DNA from: Pseudomonas sp. P8_229
GTDB taxonomy: Bacteria; Pseudomonadota; Gammaproteobacteria; Pseudomonadales; Pseudomonadaceae
Assembly: GCF_034008635.1 (NCBI RefSeq)
Contig: NZ_CP125378.1
Span: forward strand, 3,844,501 to 3,908,500
Length of the DNA stretch: 64,000 nt
Direction of reading: 5' to 3'
The translations under genes and the position numbers were made by a program. Position 1 is the stretch's first letter; every line of letters begins with the position of its first letter. Below are positions 16,204 to 27,903 of this stretch, one piece after another. Under the pieces are notes generated by a model, which searched no databases, was not told where the DNA came from, and saw nothing but the letters and a program-made list of their open reading frames with translations.

Positions 16204-17460
16204 CTAGCGGATCGGCACCACGTTCTTGTCTCTGACTTGGCCGTATGCAGAGGCGAGCATGCTGCCGGTCGCGGCTTTCTGGATGTACTCACTCCACCAA
16301 GCCATCATCGGGCGCCGTCGCTCGATGTAGTCGGCTCGGTTGTAGGCGCTCCGCACCTCATCCTTGTCGACGTGCGCCAGGGCCACCTCGATGAGCTCCG
16401 GGTCCCAGCCATGTTCATTCAAGATGGTGCTTGCCATCGAACGCATGCCGTGGCTGACCAACCGATCTTGGAAGCCCATACGTTTTAACGCCATGTTGGC
16501 GGTCTGGCTATTGGCGTGGGTGCGTGGATTTCTGTCGGCCGGGAAAACGTACTCGCGATGACCGCTGTGAGTCCTCAGTGACTCCAACAGTGCGACCGCG
16601 TGATCACTCAACGGGATGCTGTGAGGGCGGCGTTTTTTCATCCGCTCCGGTGGGATAGTCCAAACACGCCTCTCGAAGTCGATGTCTGCCCAACGAGTAG
16701 TCGCCGCCTCGGCGGGGCGAGTCATCGTGTGCAGCTGCCATTCGATCAGGCAGCGGGTGGTGCGTTTGATACTGGCGTTCGCGATCTCCAGCATGAGTTC
16801 GGGGAGCTCTTCGGGCGGAAGCGCAGCCATATTCTCTTTCTTGGGCTTCTTGAATACTGCCCTGATGCCGCTGAGTGGGTTGGCGAAGATCAGACCGGAG
16901 TTCACCCCGTAGGTCATGATCTCGTTAAGCCGCTGGCTAAGACGTTTGACCGTCTCCAGGCTGCCTTTCGCTTCGATTGGACGAAGCAATGCGATCACCA
17001 TCGGCGCGGTGATTTTCGTGAGTGGTGTCGTCTTCAAATCGGGGAACATGTGCAGCGTGAGCGACCGCCAAATGTCCTCGGCGTAGGCAGGGGTGACCGA
17101 GTCCTTCTTGAGTTCGAACCAAGCGGTGGCCACGTTCTCGAAGGTGTGTTCCGTTTCGGCGCGCTTGGCTTCATTCAGCGTATTGCGCTGCACCTTCGGA
17201 TCGATGCCCTGGGCGAGCAGCTCCCGCGCATCGACTGCCATCTTTCGTGCGTTCGCCAACGACAGTTCGGGGTAGGTCCCGAAGCCGATGTTGATGCGCT
17301 TTTTGGTCACTGGTTCGCGGTAGTTGAAATTCCACAGCAACGAGCCGTTGCTGCGTACGCGGAGCTGCAAACCGTCACCGTCTGTGAGGACGTAATCCTT
17401 GGACGCCGGTTTGACTCCCTTGAGCTGTCGATCGGAGAGGCGGAGGTTTTGAGCAGGCAT
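16204..17460 (-). CDS. P4-type integrase (tyrosine recombinase) of the ssrA island
   Basis: The protein has 418 residues from the ATG at 17460, which has GAGG eight bases upstream; the frame continues upstream but without protein-like sequence. The N-terminal arm-binding DUF4102-type domain (LSDRQLKGVKPASKDYVLTD through IGFGTYPELSLANARKMA) binds arm-type sites; a SAM-like core-binding domain follows (about 95-190). The catalytic domain contains TMTRPAEAATTRW (first Arg), MKKRRPHSIPLS (Lys loop), SHGMRSMASTILNE (H-x-x-R), ALAHVDKDEVRSAYNR (second His region and the Tyr). Such integrases insert islands at tRNA and tmRNA 3' ends. Here the gene lies between the island cargo and ssrA, directed away from ssrA, with the matching repeat 11.2 kb away. 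Confidence 0.95.
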   Translation of the reverse strand: MPAQNLRLSDRQLKGVKPASKDYVLTDGDGLQLRVRSNGSLLWNFNYREPVTKKRINIGFGTYPELSLANARKMAVDARELLAQGIDPKVQRNTLNEAKRAETEHTFENVATAWFELKKDSVTPAYAEDIWRSLTLHMFPDLKTTPLTKITAPMVIALLRPIEAKGSLETVKRLSQRLNEIMTYGVNSGLIFANPLSGIRAVFKKPKKENMAALPPEELPELMLEIANASIKRTTRCLIEWQLHTMTRPAEAATTRWADIDFERRVWTIPPERMKKRRPHSIPLSDHAVALLESLRTHSGHREYVFPADRNPRTHANSQTANMALKRMGFQDRLVSHGMRSMASTILNEHGWDPELIEVALAHVDKDEVRSAYNRADYIERRRPMMAWWSEYIQKAATGSMLASAYGQVRDKNVVPIR

Positions 17461-17600
17461 GAGATTGTCCTCAGGCACTAATTCGGTATTCCAAAGATTA
17501 GCACCGGACGGACTGGAATACCGTCTGGAATACCCGAATGGCTGGAACTCAAAAACTCTCACAAGACCGCAAAAGCGCTGTAAGCCGCGTATTTGCTGGG

Positions 17601-17670
17601 TTTCAGGCACAAAAAAAGACGTCCGTGGACGTCTTTAGATGATGAAGTGGTGGAGCCGGGGGGATTTGAA
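17601..17670 (-). repeat. Right attachment-site repeat (functional ssrA 3' end + terminator)
   Basis: This copy includes the intact tmRNA 3' end (CCA complement at 17648) and its terminator. It matches 6371-6440 with scattered mismatches and one gap (see there). The two copies bracket 11.2 kb, the inferred length of the integrated element. Confidence 0.85.
17611..17636 (-). terminator. ssrA intrinsic terminator
   Basis: A 10 bp stem AAAGACGTCC/GGACGTCTTT (17615-17624 and 17627-17636) is followed on the minus strand by a T-run (17611-17617). It lies 11 bases past the tmRNA 3' end. Confidence 0.9.
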
Positions 17671-18036
17671 CCCCCGTCCGCCAGTGCTCCGCTGTCGGTA
17701 CTACATGCGTAGCCGTGTCTATTAAGTTAACCCTCAGCGACCCGACGGGCAGGGTGCTTTGGGCGAGTTGTGTAAGTTTTAGCCGCTTCGTCCACAACGT
17801 ACTGCACGGCGATTCTGTTCTATATGACAATCATTTTGGGTTTACAGACATCCCCTGATGATTGCTGGACCCGAAGGTACCAGGAGCATTGTCAGCTGCA
17901 ATTAAGCAGCGAGAGCAACACCGTATTGGTCGTCATTGGCAACTATAAGTAGTTGCAACAGTGGATTTACGACTTCTGTTACCAAGTCGGCATGCACCTA
18001 AAGTTTCGTCACCGGCGTCGAATCCTAATCGGCCCC
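17648..18036 (-). ncRNA. ssrA: Transfer-messenger RNA (tmRNA)
   Basis: The 389-nt RNA reads GGGGCCGATTAGGATTCGAC at the 5' end (18036 leftward) and ends ...CGGCTCCACCA (17648), giving the acceptor stem GGGGCCG/CGGCTCC. The T-arm GGTTCAAATCC is present near the 3' end. The tag frame, read on the minus strand near 17907-17945, encodes ANDDQYGVALAA followed by TAA; with the resume alanine context this is the Pseudomonas-type degradation tag. With SmpB (gene at 27302-27784) it rescues stalled ribosomes. The 3' end is the integration target of the neighbouring island. An inverted repeat TTGCCTC...GAGGCAA lies 8 bases upstream of the 5' end (18044-18068), in the promoter region. Confidence 0.97.
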
Positions 18037-18132
18037 GAACTCATTGCCTCGTACATCATGTGAGGCAACAAGCCTGTGCAGTGTACGCCAAACGGCCGGC
18101 AAGGCCAACCCGAAGGTTGGCCGAGGCCTTGA

Positions 18133-18411
18133 TCAGTTGTTGGTGCCGCTGGCTTTGCGCAATTCGAGGATGGTTTGCTGGGTTTCCGCTACGCAGTCAT
18201 CGATCTTGCCCTGGGCTTTGAGCGCCTGTGCCTTGCTCACGCTGGCCTCAGCACGCTGACTCAGTTCTGGCGACGAGGCCAGTTGGCCCTTGGCATTGTT
18301 GATGGTCTGGATATTGGCATCGCACAGGTCGGCAGGTTTGCCGGCGGCGAACGAGGTGGAGGCCAGCATCGAGGCAGTAACGAACAGACCTAACAGTACA
18401 GAACGTTTCAT
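18133..18411 (-). CDS. Small exported protein of unknown function
   Basis: The protein has 92 residues. It begins MKRSVLLGLFVTASMLASTSFA, a textbook signal peptide with cleavage after SFA (residue 22). The mature part is about 70 residues, helical and charged (DLCDANIQTINNAKGQLAS, RAEASVSKAQALKAQGKIDDCVAETQQTILELRKA), with two cysteines that could form a disulfide. A longer frame upstream lacks protein-like sequence; GGAG stands before this ATG (AAGGAGATACAC). Function unknown. A GGCCAACC/GGTTGGCC stem (18104-18123) past the stop may terminate it. Confidence 0.8.
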   Translation of the reverse strand: MKRSVLLGLFVTASMLASTSFAAGKPADLCDANIQTINNAKGQLASSPELSQRAEASVSKAQALKAQGKIDDCVAETQQTILELRKASGTNN

Positions 18412-18540
18412 GTGTATCTCCTTGAACTGAGGGATCCAGACTTCGCTGGCCGTCAGGACGGGCAACCGAGTGGAGGAAAAGCCCCGATTTTCGGGGCCTG
18501 TTCTGTGGACTACGGTCGCGCGCAAGGGTTCTATTTTTCT

Positions 18541-21347
<2,807 letters not shown>

Positions 21348-21351
<4 letters not shown>

Positions 21352-22019
21352 TGGTCCTCCAGGATCAGCACCACCAGGTCTTTCGGGCCGTGGGCGCCGT
21401 AGGCCAACACTTGTTCAATGTCGGCGGTTTTCGACGGGCCGGACACCAACAGTGCGTTGGTCGGCATGCCTTGGGCCCACTCGAATTCCTGTTGCACCTG
21501 ATAGAAGTTGTCACGGATTTCGCTGGCCTTGAGCAGGGCGAAATGCACCGGTGGCACCAGGCTCATCAACCGCGGTTCTTCGCGGGTTGGCCAGAGGATC
21601 AGGCTGCCGGTCGCAGCGATGGCGCCGAGGGTGCCGGTGATGCTGGCCGGGGTGTCGTTGAACAGCTCGGCTTTCCACTCCTCCATCGGCCGCTCGTAGG
21701 ATTTCAGTGCCGGCAGATCAGGATGGTTCGCCCAGTGTTGTGTGATGCGTTGACCGTGGGGCGTAGTCGGTGCGATCAGCAGACTCGGCAACTGACGGTC
21801 ACGCAGCAATTGCGCGAGCAACGCCGGCCAGTCTGCGCCAGTCGTCAGATGGATCTCGGTGTGCACCGCTTCCATCAGTTTGCGCAGTTGCGGGATGCGT
21901 TGCTCGGCGCTGTAGGTGTAAGGCTGCGTCACCAGATCGACGTCGAAGTCGTCGGCAATCGGTGTGGCGCCGGTCAGACTGTTGCGCAGTTTGGCGAGGA
22001 TATTTTGCTTGGCGCTCAT
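21348..22019 (-). CDS. lutC: L-lactate utilization protein LutC (LldG)
   Basis: The protein has 223 residues and is a single LUD domain: SAKQNILAKLRNSLTG at the start, then TGTLGAIAATGSLILWPTREEPRLMSLVPPVHFALL, which is the conserved core (G-T-x-A-x-T-G-S...P..h). LutC forms the L-lactate oxidation complex with LutA and LutB. Its ATG overlaps the lutB stop at 22019 and its TGA overlaps the dld start, so all are translationally coupled. Confidence 0.93.
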
Positions 22020-23473
22020 CAGCGGTCTCCCTGTTTGGCCAGATGCTCGCGGGCCATGTCGTGCAGTGAGCGGGCGGCGGGTTTCGGTGCGCTATGGTTT
22101 TGCGTCCACGGGCCGACATTGTTTGGCGTCAGTGCACGCAGGCGCGTGGCGAAGAAGCCGAACAGTCGATACAGGGTCGGCGAGCTGTTGAGTTTCGCCC
22201 AGGCGTTCCAGATGAAACGTTCCTTGCGCGAATACTTGCTGCCCTGGCCGCGCATCACTTGATGCGGCGCGTCCGGGGCTTTGACGTTCTCTTCGCGCAA
22301 TCGGCGCAGAATTGCCGGGATCGGAATTTTCACCGGGCACACTTCACCGCAGGCACCGCACAGCGACGAAGCGCTCGGGTGATCCGGGACTTTCGCCAGG
22401 CCGACCATGTGCGGGGTGATGATTTTGCCGATCGGCCCCGGGTAAACCTCGCCGTAGGTGTGACCACCGACGCGGGTGTAGACCGGGCAATGATTCATGC
22501 AGGCGCCGCAGCGGATGCAGTTGAGGGTCTGGCGCAGCTCGCTGTCAGCAAAGGCTTGGCTGCGACCGTTGTCGAGCAGCACCAGATGCACTTCCTGCGG
22601 GCCGTCGAGTTCATGCTCCTTGCGCGGGCCGGAGATCATGTTGACGTAGGTGGTGATCGGAATGCCCAGCGCCGAACGGGTCAGCAGCGACAGCAGCGGC
22701 ACCACGTCGCGCAGGTTTTCCACGACTTTTTCGATGCCGGTGACGGCGATGTGCACCGGTGGCACGGTGGTGGTCATGCGCCCGTTGCCTTCGTTTTCCA
22801 CCAGCAGCAGGGTGCCGGTTTCGGCGACGGCGAAGTTGACACCGGAGACGCCGATGTCCGCTTCGAAGAACTTCTGCCGCAGGACGCTGCGACCGATCTG
22901 AATGAGTTGGTCAACGTCCTTGGTGTATTCCACGCCAAGTTTGTCGTGGAACAAGGACGCGACCTGACCGGCATTCTTGTGGATCGCCGGCATAATGATG
23001 TGTGAAGGCTTCTCGTGGTCGAGCTGGACGATGTATTCCCCCATGTCGGACTCCAGGCATTCAACACCTTGAGCCTCGAGGAAATGGTTCATCTCCATCT
23101 CTTCGCTGACCATCGATTTGCCCTTGATCACTTGCCGCGCCTCGTGAGCGCGGATGATCGACAAGACGATGCCATTGGCCTCGTCCACCGTTTCCGCCCA
23201 GTGCACTGTCACACCGTTGCGGGTCAGGTTCTGTTCCAGTTGCTCGAGCAGGTCGGGCAACTTGGAGAGCGCGCGGGCCCTGATCGAGTTGCCCAGGGCA
23301 CGCAAATGTTCTCTTTCGTGGGCATCGCTGAAAGCCGCTGCCCGCTTGGTCATCAGTGAATCCATGGCAGTGCGGAAGTTGTTCCGTAACTGCGCATCGC
23401 CCAGAGCGTTGTGCGCCCGGGTGCGGAAATCTTCTTCTACGGCGACCGTAGGAATAATCGCGGAAGTGCTCAT
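22019..23473 (-). CDS. lutB: L-lactate utilization iron-sulfur protein LutB (LldF)
   Basis: The protein has 484 residues from MSTSAIIPTV; GGAGG precedes this ATG and the ATG overlaps the lutA stop, so it is preferred over an ATG eight codons upstream. An N-terminal LUD domain (about 65-300: KGKSMVSEEMEMNHFL, DIGVSGVNFAVAETGTLLLVENEGNGRM) is followed by two ferredoxin-like 4Fe-4S motifs, CIRCGACMNHCPVY (about 310-325) and CGACGEVCPVKIPIP (about 363-377), and a helical C-terminus. It carries electrons in the LutABC L-lactate dehydrogenase. Confidence 0.96.
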   Translation of the reverse strand: MSTSAIIPTVAVEEDFRTRAHNALGDAQLRNNFRTAMDSLMTKRAAAFSDAHEREHLRALGNSIRARALSKLPDLLEQLEQNLTRNGVTVHWAETVDEANGIVLSIIRAHEARQVIKGKSMVSEEMEMNHFLEAQGVECLESDMGEYIVQLDHEKPSHIIMPAIHKNAGQVASLFHDKLGVEYTKDVDQLIQIGRSVLRQKFFEADIGVSGVNFAVAETGTLLLVENEGNGRMTTTVPPVHIAVTGIEKVVENLRDVVPLLSLLTRSALGIPITTYVNMISGPRKEHELDGPQEVHLVLLDNGRSQAFADSELRQTLNCIRCGACMNHCPVYTRVGGHTYGEVYPGPIGKIITPHMVGLAKVPDHPSASSLCGACGEVCPVKIPIPAILRRLREENVKAPDAPHQVMRGQGSKYSRKERFIWNAWAKLNSSPTLYRLFGFFATRLRALTPNNVGPWTQNHSAPKPAARSLHDMAREHLAKQGDR

Positions 23474-24294
23474 TGCGCACCTCCGGTTCGTTGCCACAGA
23501 AAGCTGGCGAGATGTTGCCCGCGCAGCGCTTCTTTTTGTTTCTCCAATGCGCCGTTGATGTTCATCAAACAGCCACAGTCGGCGCTCAACACCTTATGTG
23601 CGCCGGAGTCCTTCAACGCTTTGGTCTTGTCAGCCACCATCGCGCCGGAAATATCTGGCATTCGGACGCTGAATGTCCCACCGAAGCCACAGCATTCGCT
23701 TTCGTGATCGTGGTTGACCCGCTCCACGTTGCTCAACTGCGCCAACAACTCGCGGCCGTGCAGGTGGGTGTTCATTTCACGCCGTGCCGAACACGAGGTG
23801 TGCAGCGCGACTTTGACCGGCTCGCCGCTGTCCTTGAGCTGCACCTTGCAGACGAACAGCAGGAACTCGGCCAGTTCATAGGTGCGGGCCGCAAGGGCCT
23901 GAACCTGTTTCAACGTTTGCGGCTCGTCCTTGAACAAGTCGGCGTAATGCTCGCGCAGCATGCCCGCGCAAGAACCCGACGGCACCACCACCGGATAATC
24001 CCCGGCAAACAGCGCCAGTTGCGAGCGCGCAACCGTCCGCGCCTGCTCGGTGTAACCCGAGGTGTAGGCCGGTTGCCCGCAGCAGCTCTGCCCTTGCGGG
24101 TACTCGACCGTGATCCCTTCACGCTCCAGCAAGTGGATCGCGTCCATCCCGGCTTCGGGGTAGAAAAGGTCAACCACGCACGTCCCGAAAAGGTAAACCC
24201 GCGACGGTTTCTCGCTGGGGTACTGCCGAGGTTCGGGCAGTGGCGGTGCAACGCGGGTCGCGTTTGGCACAGCGTTGTAAAAAAGCTCGCTCAT
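23470..24294 (-). CDS. lutA: L-lactate utilization protein LutA (LldE), CCG-domain
   Basis: The protein has 274 residues with two cysteine-rich CCG modules: GQSCCGQPAYTSGYTEQAR (first) and ESECCGFGGTFSVRMPDIS (second), each paired with an upstream single Cys (FGTCVVDLFYPEAG; LHTSCSARREM), the pattern that ligates non-cubane Fe-S clusters in LutA/GlpC/heterodisulfide-reductase subunits. The first roughly 30 residues before VYLFGTC are longer than in Bacillus LutA. The start has GGAG upstream (GGAGACACGCCTGATG). It is the first lut gene after lldP, with a 149-base gap, and a subunit of L-lactate oxidation. Confidence 0.94.
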   Translation of the reverse strand: MSELFYNAVPNATRVAPPLPEPRQYPSEKPSRVYLFGTCVVDLFYPEAGMDAIHLLEREGITVEYPQGQSCCGQPAYTSGYTEQARTVARSQLALFAGDYPVVVPSGSCAGMLREHYADLFKDEPQTLKQVQALAARTYELAEFLLFVCKVQLKDSGEPVKVALHTSCSARREMNTHLHGRELLAQLSNVERVNHDHESECCGFGGTFSVRMPDISGAMVADKTKALKDSGAHKVLSADCGCLMNINGALEKQKEALRGQHLASFLWQRTGGAQ

Positions 24295-24443
24295 CAGGCG
24301 TGTCTCCGGGTGGTCCCGGTTATCCGTCCGTTGAGGCAGCTGAATATAGAGCGTGTGGCTTTCAGCAGCCTTACAGACCGGGTGTGAATTGCTGACGCCG
24401 GCATCACGAACCGGCGTCGGTTTTTTCCGTGTTGTTTGTAGGT

Positions 24444-26138
24444 TTAGTGCACCAGCATGCCGGTGAACCAGTAGGCCTGAGCCAAAGTGATCAGGCCGAC
24501 GATCGTGGCAAAGAATAGGCTGTGCTTGAGGGTGAAGCGGAACAGATCCGATTCCTTGCCCACCAGGCCGGTCGCAGCGCAGGCCACGGCGATCGATTGT
24601 GGCGAGATCATCTTGCCGGTCACGCCGCCGCTGGTATTGGCCGCCACCAACAGGGTGTCGTTGACGCCGATCTGGTGGGCAGTGGTGGCTTGCAGTGAAC
24701 TGAACAGGGCGTTGGACGAAGTATCCGAGCCGGTGAGGAACACGCCCAGCCAGCCAAGGAACGGTGAGAAGAATGGGAACGCCGCGCCAGTGGCCGCCAG
24801 TACCAGGGCCATGGTCGAGGACATGCCCGAGTAGTTGGTGACGAAGGCGAAGGCCAGCACCATGCCGATCGACAGAATAGGCCAGCGCAGTTCGTAGAAG
24901 GTCTCTTTCAATGTGGTCAGACCAATTTTGAAATTGATCTTCAGTACCAGCATCGAGATCAGCGCCGAGAAGAAAATCGCTGTGCCGGTCGCGGAAAACG
25001 GGTCGAGTTTGAACACGGCCGGTATGGCAGTTGGTGTCGCGACGATCGGAGCGGTCTTGATCACCAGTTGATCAAGGTGCGGGATCGCAAAGTTGAACAC
25101 CCAGGCGTACATCGAACCGCCGGCGGCGAACATCGCCTTGAAGGGCTTGAGGGTCCAGATAGTTACCAGCACGGTGAGGATCAGGAACGGCGACCAGGCA
25201 ATGAAAATTTCCCAGAGGCCGTAGGGCGATGCCACGGTCGTGCGCTTCTGGCCGAAGCCGCCGACGCTGGCGGTGATTGCTGCACTCGACGTGGCGCCGG
25301 CGATTTGCGCGCCTGCGGTACGTTTTGGCTGCCAGACTTTGAGGAACAGGGTCAGGGAAATCAGGCTGGCCAAGGCCGAAGTGATGTCCGGCAGTTCCGG
25401 GCCGATGAAGTTCGAGGTGAAGTACTGGGTCACGGCGAAGCTCAGGCCGGCGACCAGCGCTGCCGGCCAGGTTTCACGCACACCGCGCAGGCCGTCCATC
25501 ATGAACACCAGCCAGAACGGCACGAACAGCGACAGCAGTGGCAGTTGGCGGCCGGTCATGGCGCCGATCTTGAACGCGTCGATGCCGGTAACTTGCCCGG
25601 CAACAATGATTGGAATGCCGAGGGCGCCGAACGCCACCGGCGCGGTGTTGGCAATCAGGCACAGGCCGGCGGCGTACAGCGGGTTGAACCCGAGGCCGAC
25701 CAGCAGCGCAGCGGTAATCGCTACCGGCGCGCCGAAGCCGGCGGCACCTTCCAGGAACGCGCCGAAGCAGAAACCGATCAGCAACACCTGCAGACGTTGG
25801 TCGTCAGTGATCGACAGCACCGAGCTGCGAATGACCTCGAACTGACCACTCTTGACCGTCAGTTTGTAGAGGAATACCGCTGCAACAATGATCCAGGCAA
25901 TCGGCCACAGGCCGTAGGCAAAGCCGTATCCGGCGGCGGCGAAGGCCATGTCGACTGGCATGTGGAAGGCGAAAATCGCTACGGCGATCGACAGGGCCAG
26001 CGTGATGCTGCCGGCCACATGCCCCTTGAGGCGGAACACCGCCAGAGCGAGAAAGAAGAAAACGATAGGAATGACGGCCGCAAGTGCGGAGACGCCGAGA
26101 CTGCCGAGCGGGGTATAGAACTGTTGCCAGGTTTGCAT
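24444..26138 (-). CDS. lldP: L-lactate permease
   Basis: The protein has 564 residues and about 12-14 membrane segments, beginning [19 protein letters not shown], the characteristic LldP/LctP start, followed by [21 protein letters not shown]. Conserved family stretches include [30 protein letters not shown] sequence (about 130-155) and [15 protein letters not shown] with [19 protein letters not shown] near the C-terminus. It imports lactate (and glycolate) with protons. It is the first gene of the lactate operon, divergent from lldR with a perfect palindrome upstream. Confidence 0.97.
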   Translation of the reverse strand: MQTWQQFYTPLGSLGVSALAAVIPIVFFFLALAVFRLKGHVAGSITLALSIAVAIFAFHMPVDMAFAAAGYGFAYGLWPIAWIIVAAVFLYKLTVKSGQFEVIRSSVLSITDDQRLQVLLIGFCFGAFLEGAAGFGAPVAITAALLVGLGFNPLYAAGLCLIANTAPVAFGALGIPIIVAGQVTGIDAFKIGAMTGRQLPLLSLFVPFWLVFMMDGLRGVRETWPAALVAGLSFAVTQYFTSNFIGPELPDITSALASLISLTLFLKVWQPKRTAGAQIAGATSSAAITASVGGFGQKRTTVASPYGLWEIFIAWSPFLILTVLVTIWTLKPFKAMFAAGGSMYAWVFNFAIPHLDQLVIKTAPIVATPTAIPAVFKLDPFSATGTAIFFSALISMLVLKINFKIGLTTLKETFYELRWPILSIGMVLAFAFVTNYSGMSSTMALVLAATGAAFPFFSPFLGWLGVFLTGSDTSSNALFSSLQATTAHQIGVNDTLLVAANTSGGVTGKMISPQSIAVACAATGLVGKESDLFRFTLKHSLFFATIVGLITLAQAYWFTGMLVH

Positions 26139-26189
26139 ATGGGGTGGCCCCTAATTGTTGTTGGTCAGGCACTGTCAGCGTTCTTGGTT

Positions 26190-26206
26190 AATTGGTAATA
26201 CCAATT
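26190..26206. promoter_or_regulatory. LldR-type operator palindrome
   Basis: AATTGGTA-A-TACCAATT is a perfect 8-1-8 palindrome in the lldP/lldR divergent region, 52 bases upstream of the lldP start. It matches the GNTR/FadR-subfamily pattern TGGT-N-ACCA, close to the E. coli LldR site AATTGG...CCAATT. Lactate-responsive control of the operon is inferred. Confidence 0.8.
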
Positions 26207-26399
26207 TACAATCGCTGTTGGCTAGGGTAAAAGCCTTGATATCGGTGTGTCAATTTGTCGCCCTGAAACTTTTGTCGAATGAGCGGTGCAGATGACATCT
26301 GATCCGCTCGGGTAAATGCTGTCTGGCAGGTGTCGACGGGGCGCTGATAGGCCAGAATAGAGAGCCCGGCGAGCGGTCGGGATCGTGGAGAAATGAGTT

Positions 26400-27167
26400 A
26401 TGGGGTTTGATCAGATTCGTCAGCGCCGTTTGTCTGACGATATTGTCGAGCGACTCGAGGGGATGATCCTCGAGGGCACGCTGAAGTCCGGTGAGCGGCT
26501 TCCGGCTGAGCGAGCGCTGGCCGAGCAGTTCGGCGTATCGCGTCCGTCATTGCGCGAAGCGATTCAGAAGCTGGCGGCCAAGGGCTTGCTGGTCAGTCGC
26601 CAGGGCGGTGGCAACTATGTGGTGGAAACCCTCGGTTCGACCTTCAGCGATCCGCTGCTACTGCTGCTTGAGAGCAATCCGGAGGCGCAGCGCGACTTAC
26701 TGGAGTTTCGGCACACTTTGGAGGCATCGTGCGCCTATTACGCAGCATTGCGCGCTACCGATGTGGATCGCGAGCGTCTGACTGTAGCGTTCAACGAGCT
26801 GCAGGATTGCTATACGCGGCATGACGAAGTGAGTCGGGTGGAGGAAGGCGCGGCGGATGCGAAGTTTCATCTGGCGATCGCCGAAGCCAGCCACAATGCG
26901 GTGCTGCTGCACACCATTCGCGGGCTGTTCGATCTGCTCAAGCGCAACGTGGTGACGAACATTGGCGGCATGTACAAGCAGCGTACGGAAACTCGCGACA
27001 TGCTGATTTCTCAGCACCGGGAGCTGTACCTGGCGATTGTCGAGGGGCGTGCGGAACAGGCGCGAGAAGTTTCCAGCCGGCACATTCTGTATGTGCAGGA
27101 AGTGCTGGAGGAAGTGCGCCAAGAGGTTCAGCGCGTGGCCCGGGCGGAGCGGCGCAAGGGGATGTGA
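26400..27167 (+). CDS. lldR: GntR-family (FadR subgroup) lactate regulator LldR
   Basis: The protein has 255 residues. The winged helix lies at about 8-75: RRLSDDIVERLEGMILEGTL, SGERLPAERALAEQFGVSRPSLREAIQKLAAKGLL, RQGGGNYV. The C-terminal FCD domain (about 90-235) is all-helical and shows metal/effector-site residues in FRHTLEASCAYYAALRA, DAKFHLAIAEASHNAVL and ISQHRELYLAI. Regulators of this type (LldR/LctR/PdhR relatives) repress lactate genes until lactate binds. It is divergent from lldP. The ATG at 26400 has GTGGAGAA upstream; the protein start MGFDQIRQRR fits family alignments. Confidence 0.93.
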   Translation: MGFDQIRQRRLSDDIVERLEGMILEGTLKSGERLPAERALAEQFGVSRPSLREAIQKLAAKGLLVSRQGGGNYVVETLGSTFSDPLLLLLESNPEAQRDLLEFRHTLEASCAYYAALRATDVDRERLTVAFNELQDCYTRHDEVSRVEEGAADAKFHLAIAEASHNAVLLHTIRGLFDLLKRNVVTNIGGMYKQRTETRDMLISQHRELYLAIVEGRAEQAREVSSRHILYVQEVLEEVRQEVQRVARAERRKGM

Positions 27168-27197
27168 TCAGTTGTTTGTGTGTTGATGCTGCGATAG

Positions 27198-27282
27198 TTT
27201 TCGCGAACAGGCTCGCTCCCACATTTGAAATGCATTCCAAGGTGGGAGCGACGGTGCGACGTTTCGACCTGCTTGCGAATAC
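27198..27282. repeat. REP pair (REPIN-like)
   Basis: TCGCGAACAGGCTCGCTCCCAC is followed 19 bases later by GTGGGAGCGA in inverse orientation and then a degenerate TTCGACCTGCTTGCGAATACG. This matches the Pseudomonas extragenic palindrome (GGGAGCGAGCCTGTTCGCG). It lies between the convergent lldR and smpB genes. Confidence 0.8.
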
Positions 27283-27301
27283 GCTTTAAAGGCAGGAAAA
27301 A

Positions 27302-27784
27302 TTATTCTTCCTTGCCCTTGTTGCGCACGGCGCGTTGCAGCTCACGACCGGCGTCGCGTTCGCGCTCGGTGTCACGCTTGTCGTATTCCTTCTTGCCCTT
27401 GCCCAGAGCAATCTCGCACTTGACCATGTGCTTGCTCCAGTAGAAGGACAGGCAGACGCAGGCGTAGCCTTTCTGTTGCACGGCAGTGGCGAGTTTTTCC
27501 AGCTCGCGTTTGTTGAGCAGCAGTTTGCGGGTGCGGGTCGGGTCGGCGATGACGTGGGTGCTGGCGGTCATCAACGGCGTGATGTGACTGCCCAGCAGCC
27601 ATGCTTCGCCATCCTTGAGCAGCACGTAACTGTCGACCAGTTGCAGCTTGCTTGCCCGCAGACTTTTTACTTCCCAGCCGGCCAGGACCAGACCAGCCTC
27701 GAACCGATGTTCGATGAAGTAATCGTGTCGCGCCTTTTTGTTCTGCGCGATGGTCCCTGTTGGGTGTTTCTTCTGTTTAGCCAT
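27302..27784 (-). CDS. smpB: SsrA-binding protein SmpB
   Basis: The protein has 160 residues, the normal SmpB length. Conserved elements in order: [32 protein letters not shown] (oligonucleotide-binding barrel, residues about 10-42), [75 protein letters not shown]; the basic C-terminal tail enters the ribosomal A site. It binds tmRNA (ssrA at 17648-18036) for trans-translation. It is transcribed alone, divergent from the transporter gene. Confidence 0.98.
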   Translation of the reverse strand: MAKQKKHPTGTIAQNKKARHDYFIEHRFEAGLVLAGWEVKSLRASKLQLVDSYVLLKDGEAWLLGSHITPLMTASTHVIADPTRTRKLLLNKRELEKLATAVQQKGYACVCLSFYWSKHMVKCEIALGKGKKEYDKRDTERERDAGRELQRAVRNKGKEE

Positions 27785-27903
27785 AGGGGCGGCATTATAT
27801 GGAGATAAACGGTCCTCGGCTACGGTGATGCTGCGTGCTTGAGCAGGTTGAGTGAATCCCGGACAATGCGGCCTCTTTTTCTGATGCTTGGGCGTGATAT
27901 TCG

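Noticed and set aside
27198..27282. Short repeats considered as a CRISPR array
   Set aside because: Only two inverted copies with no regular spacers; they match Pseudomonas REP elements. No CRISPR array or cas gene is seen in the window.
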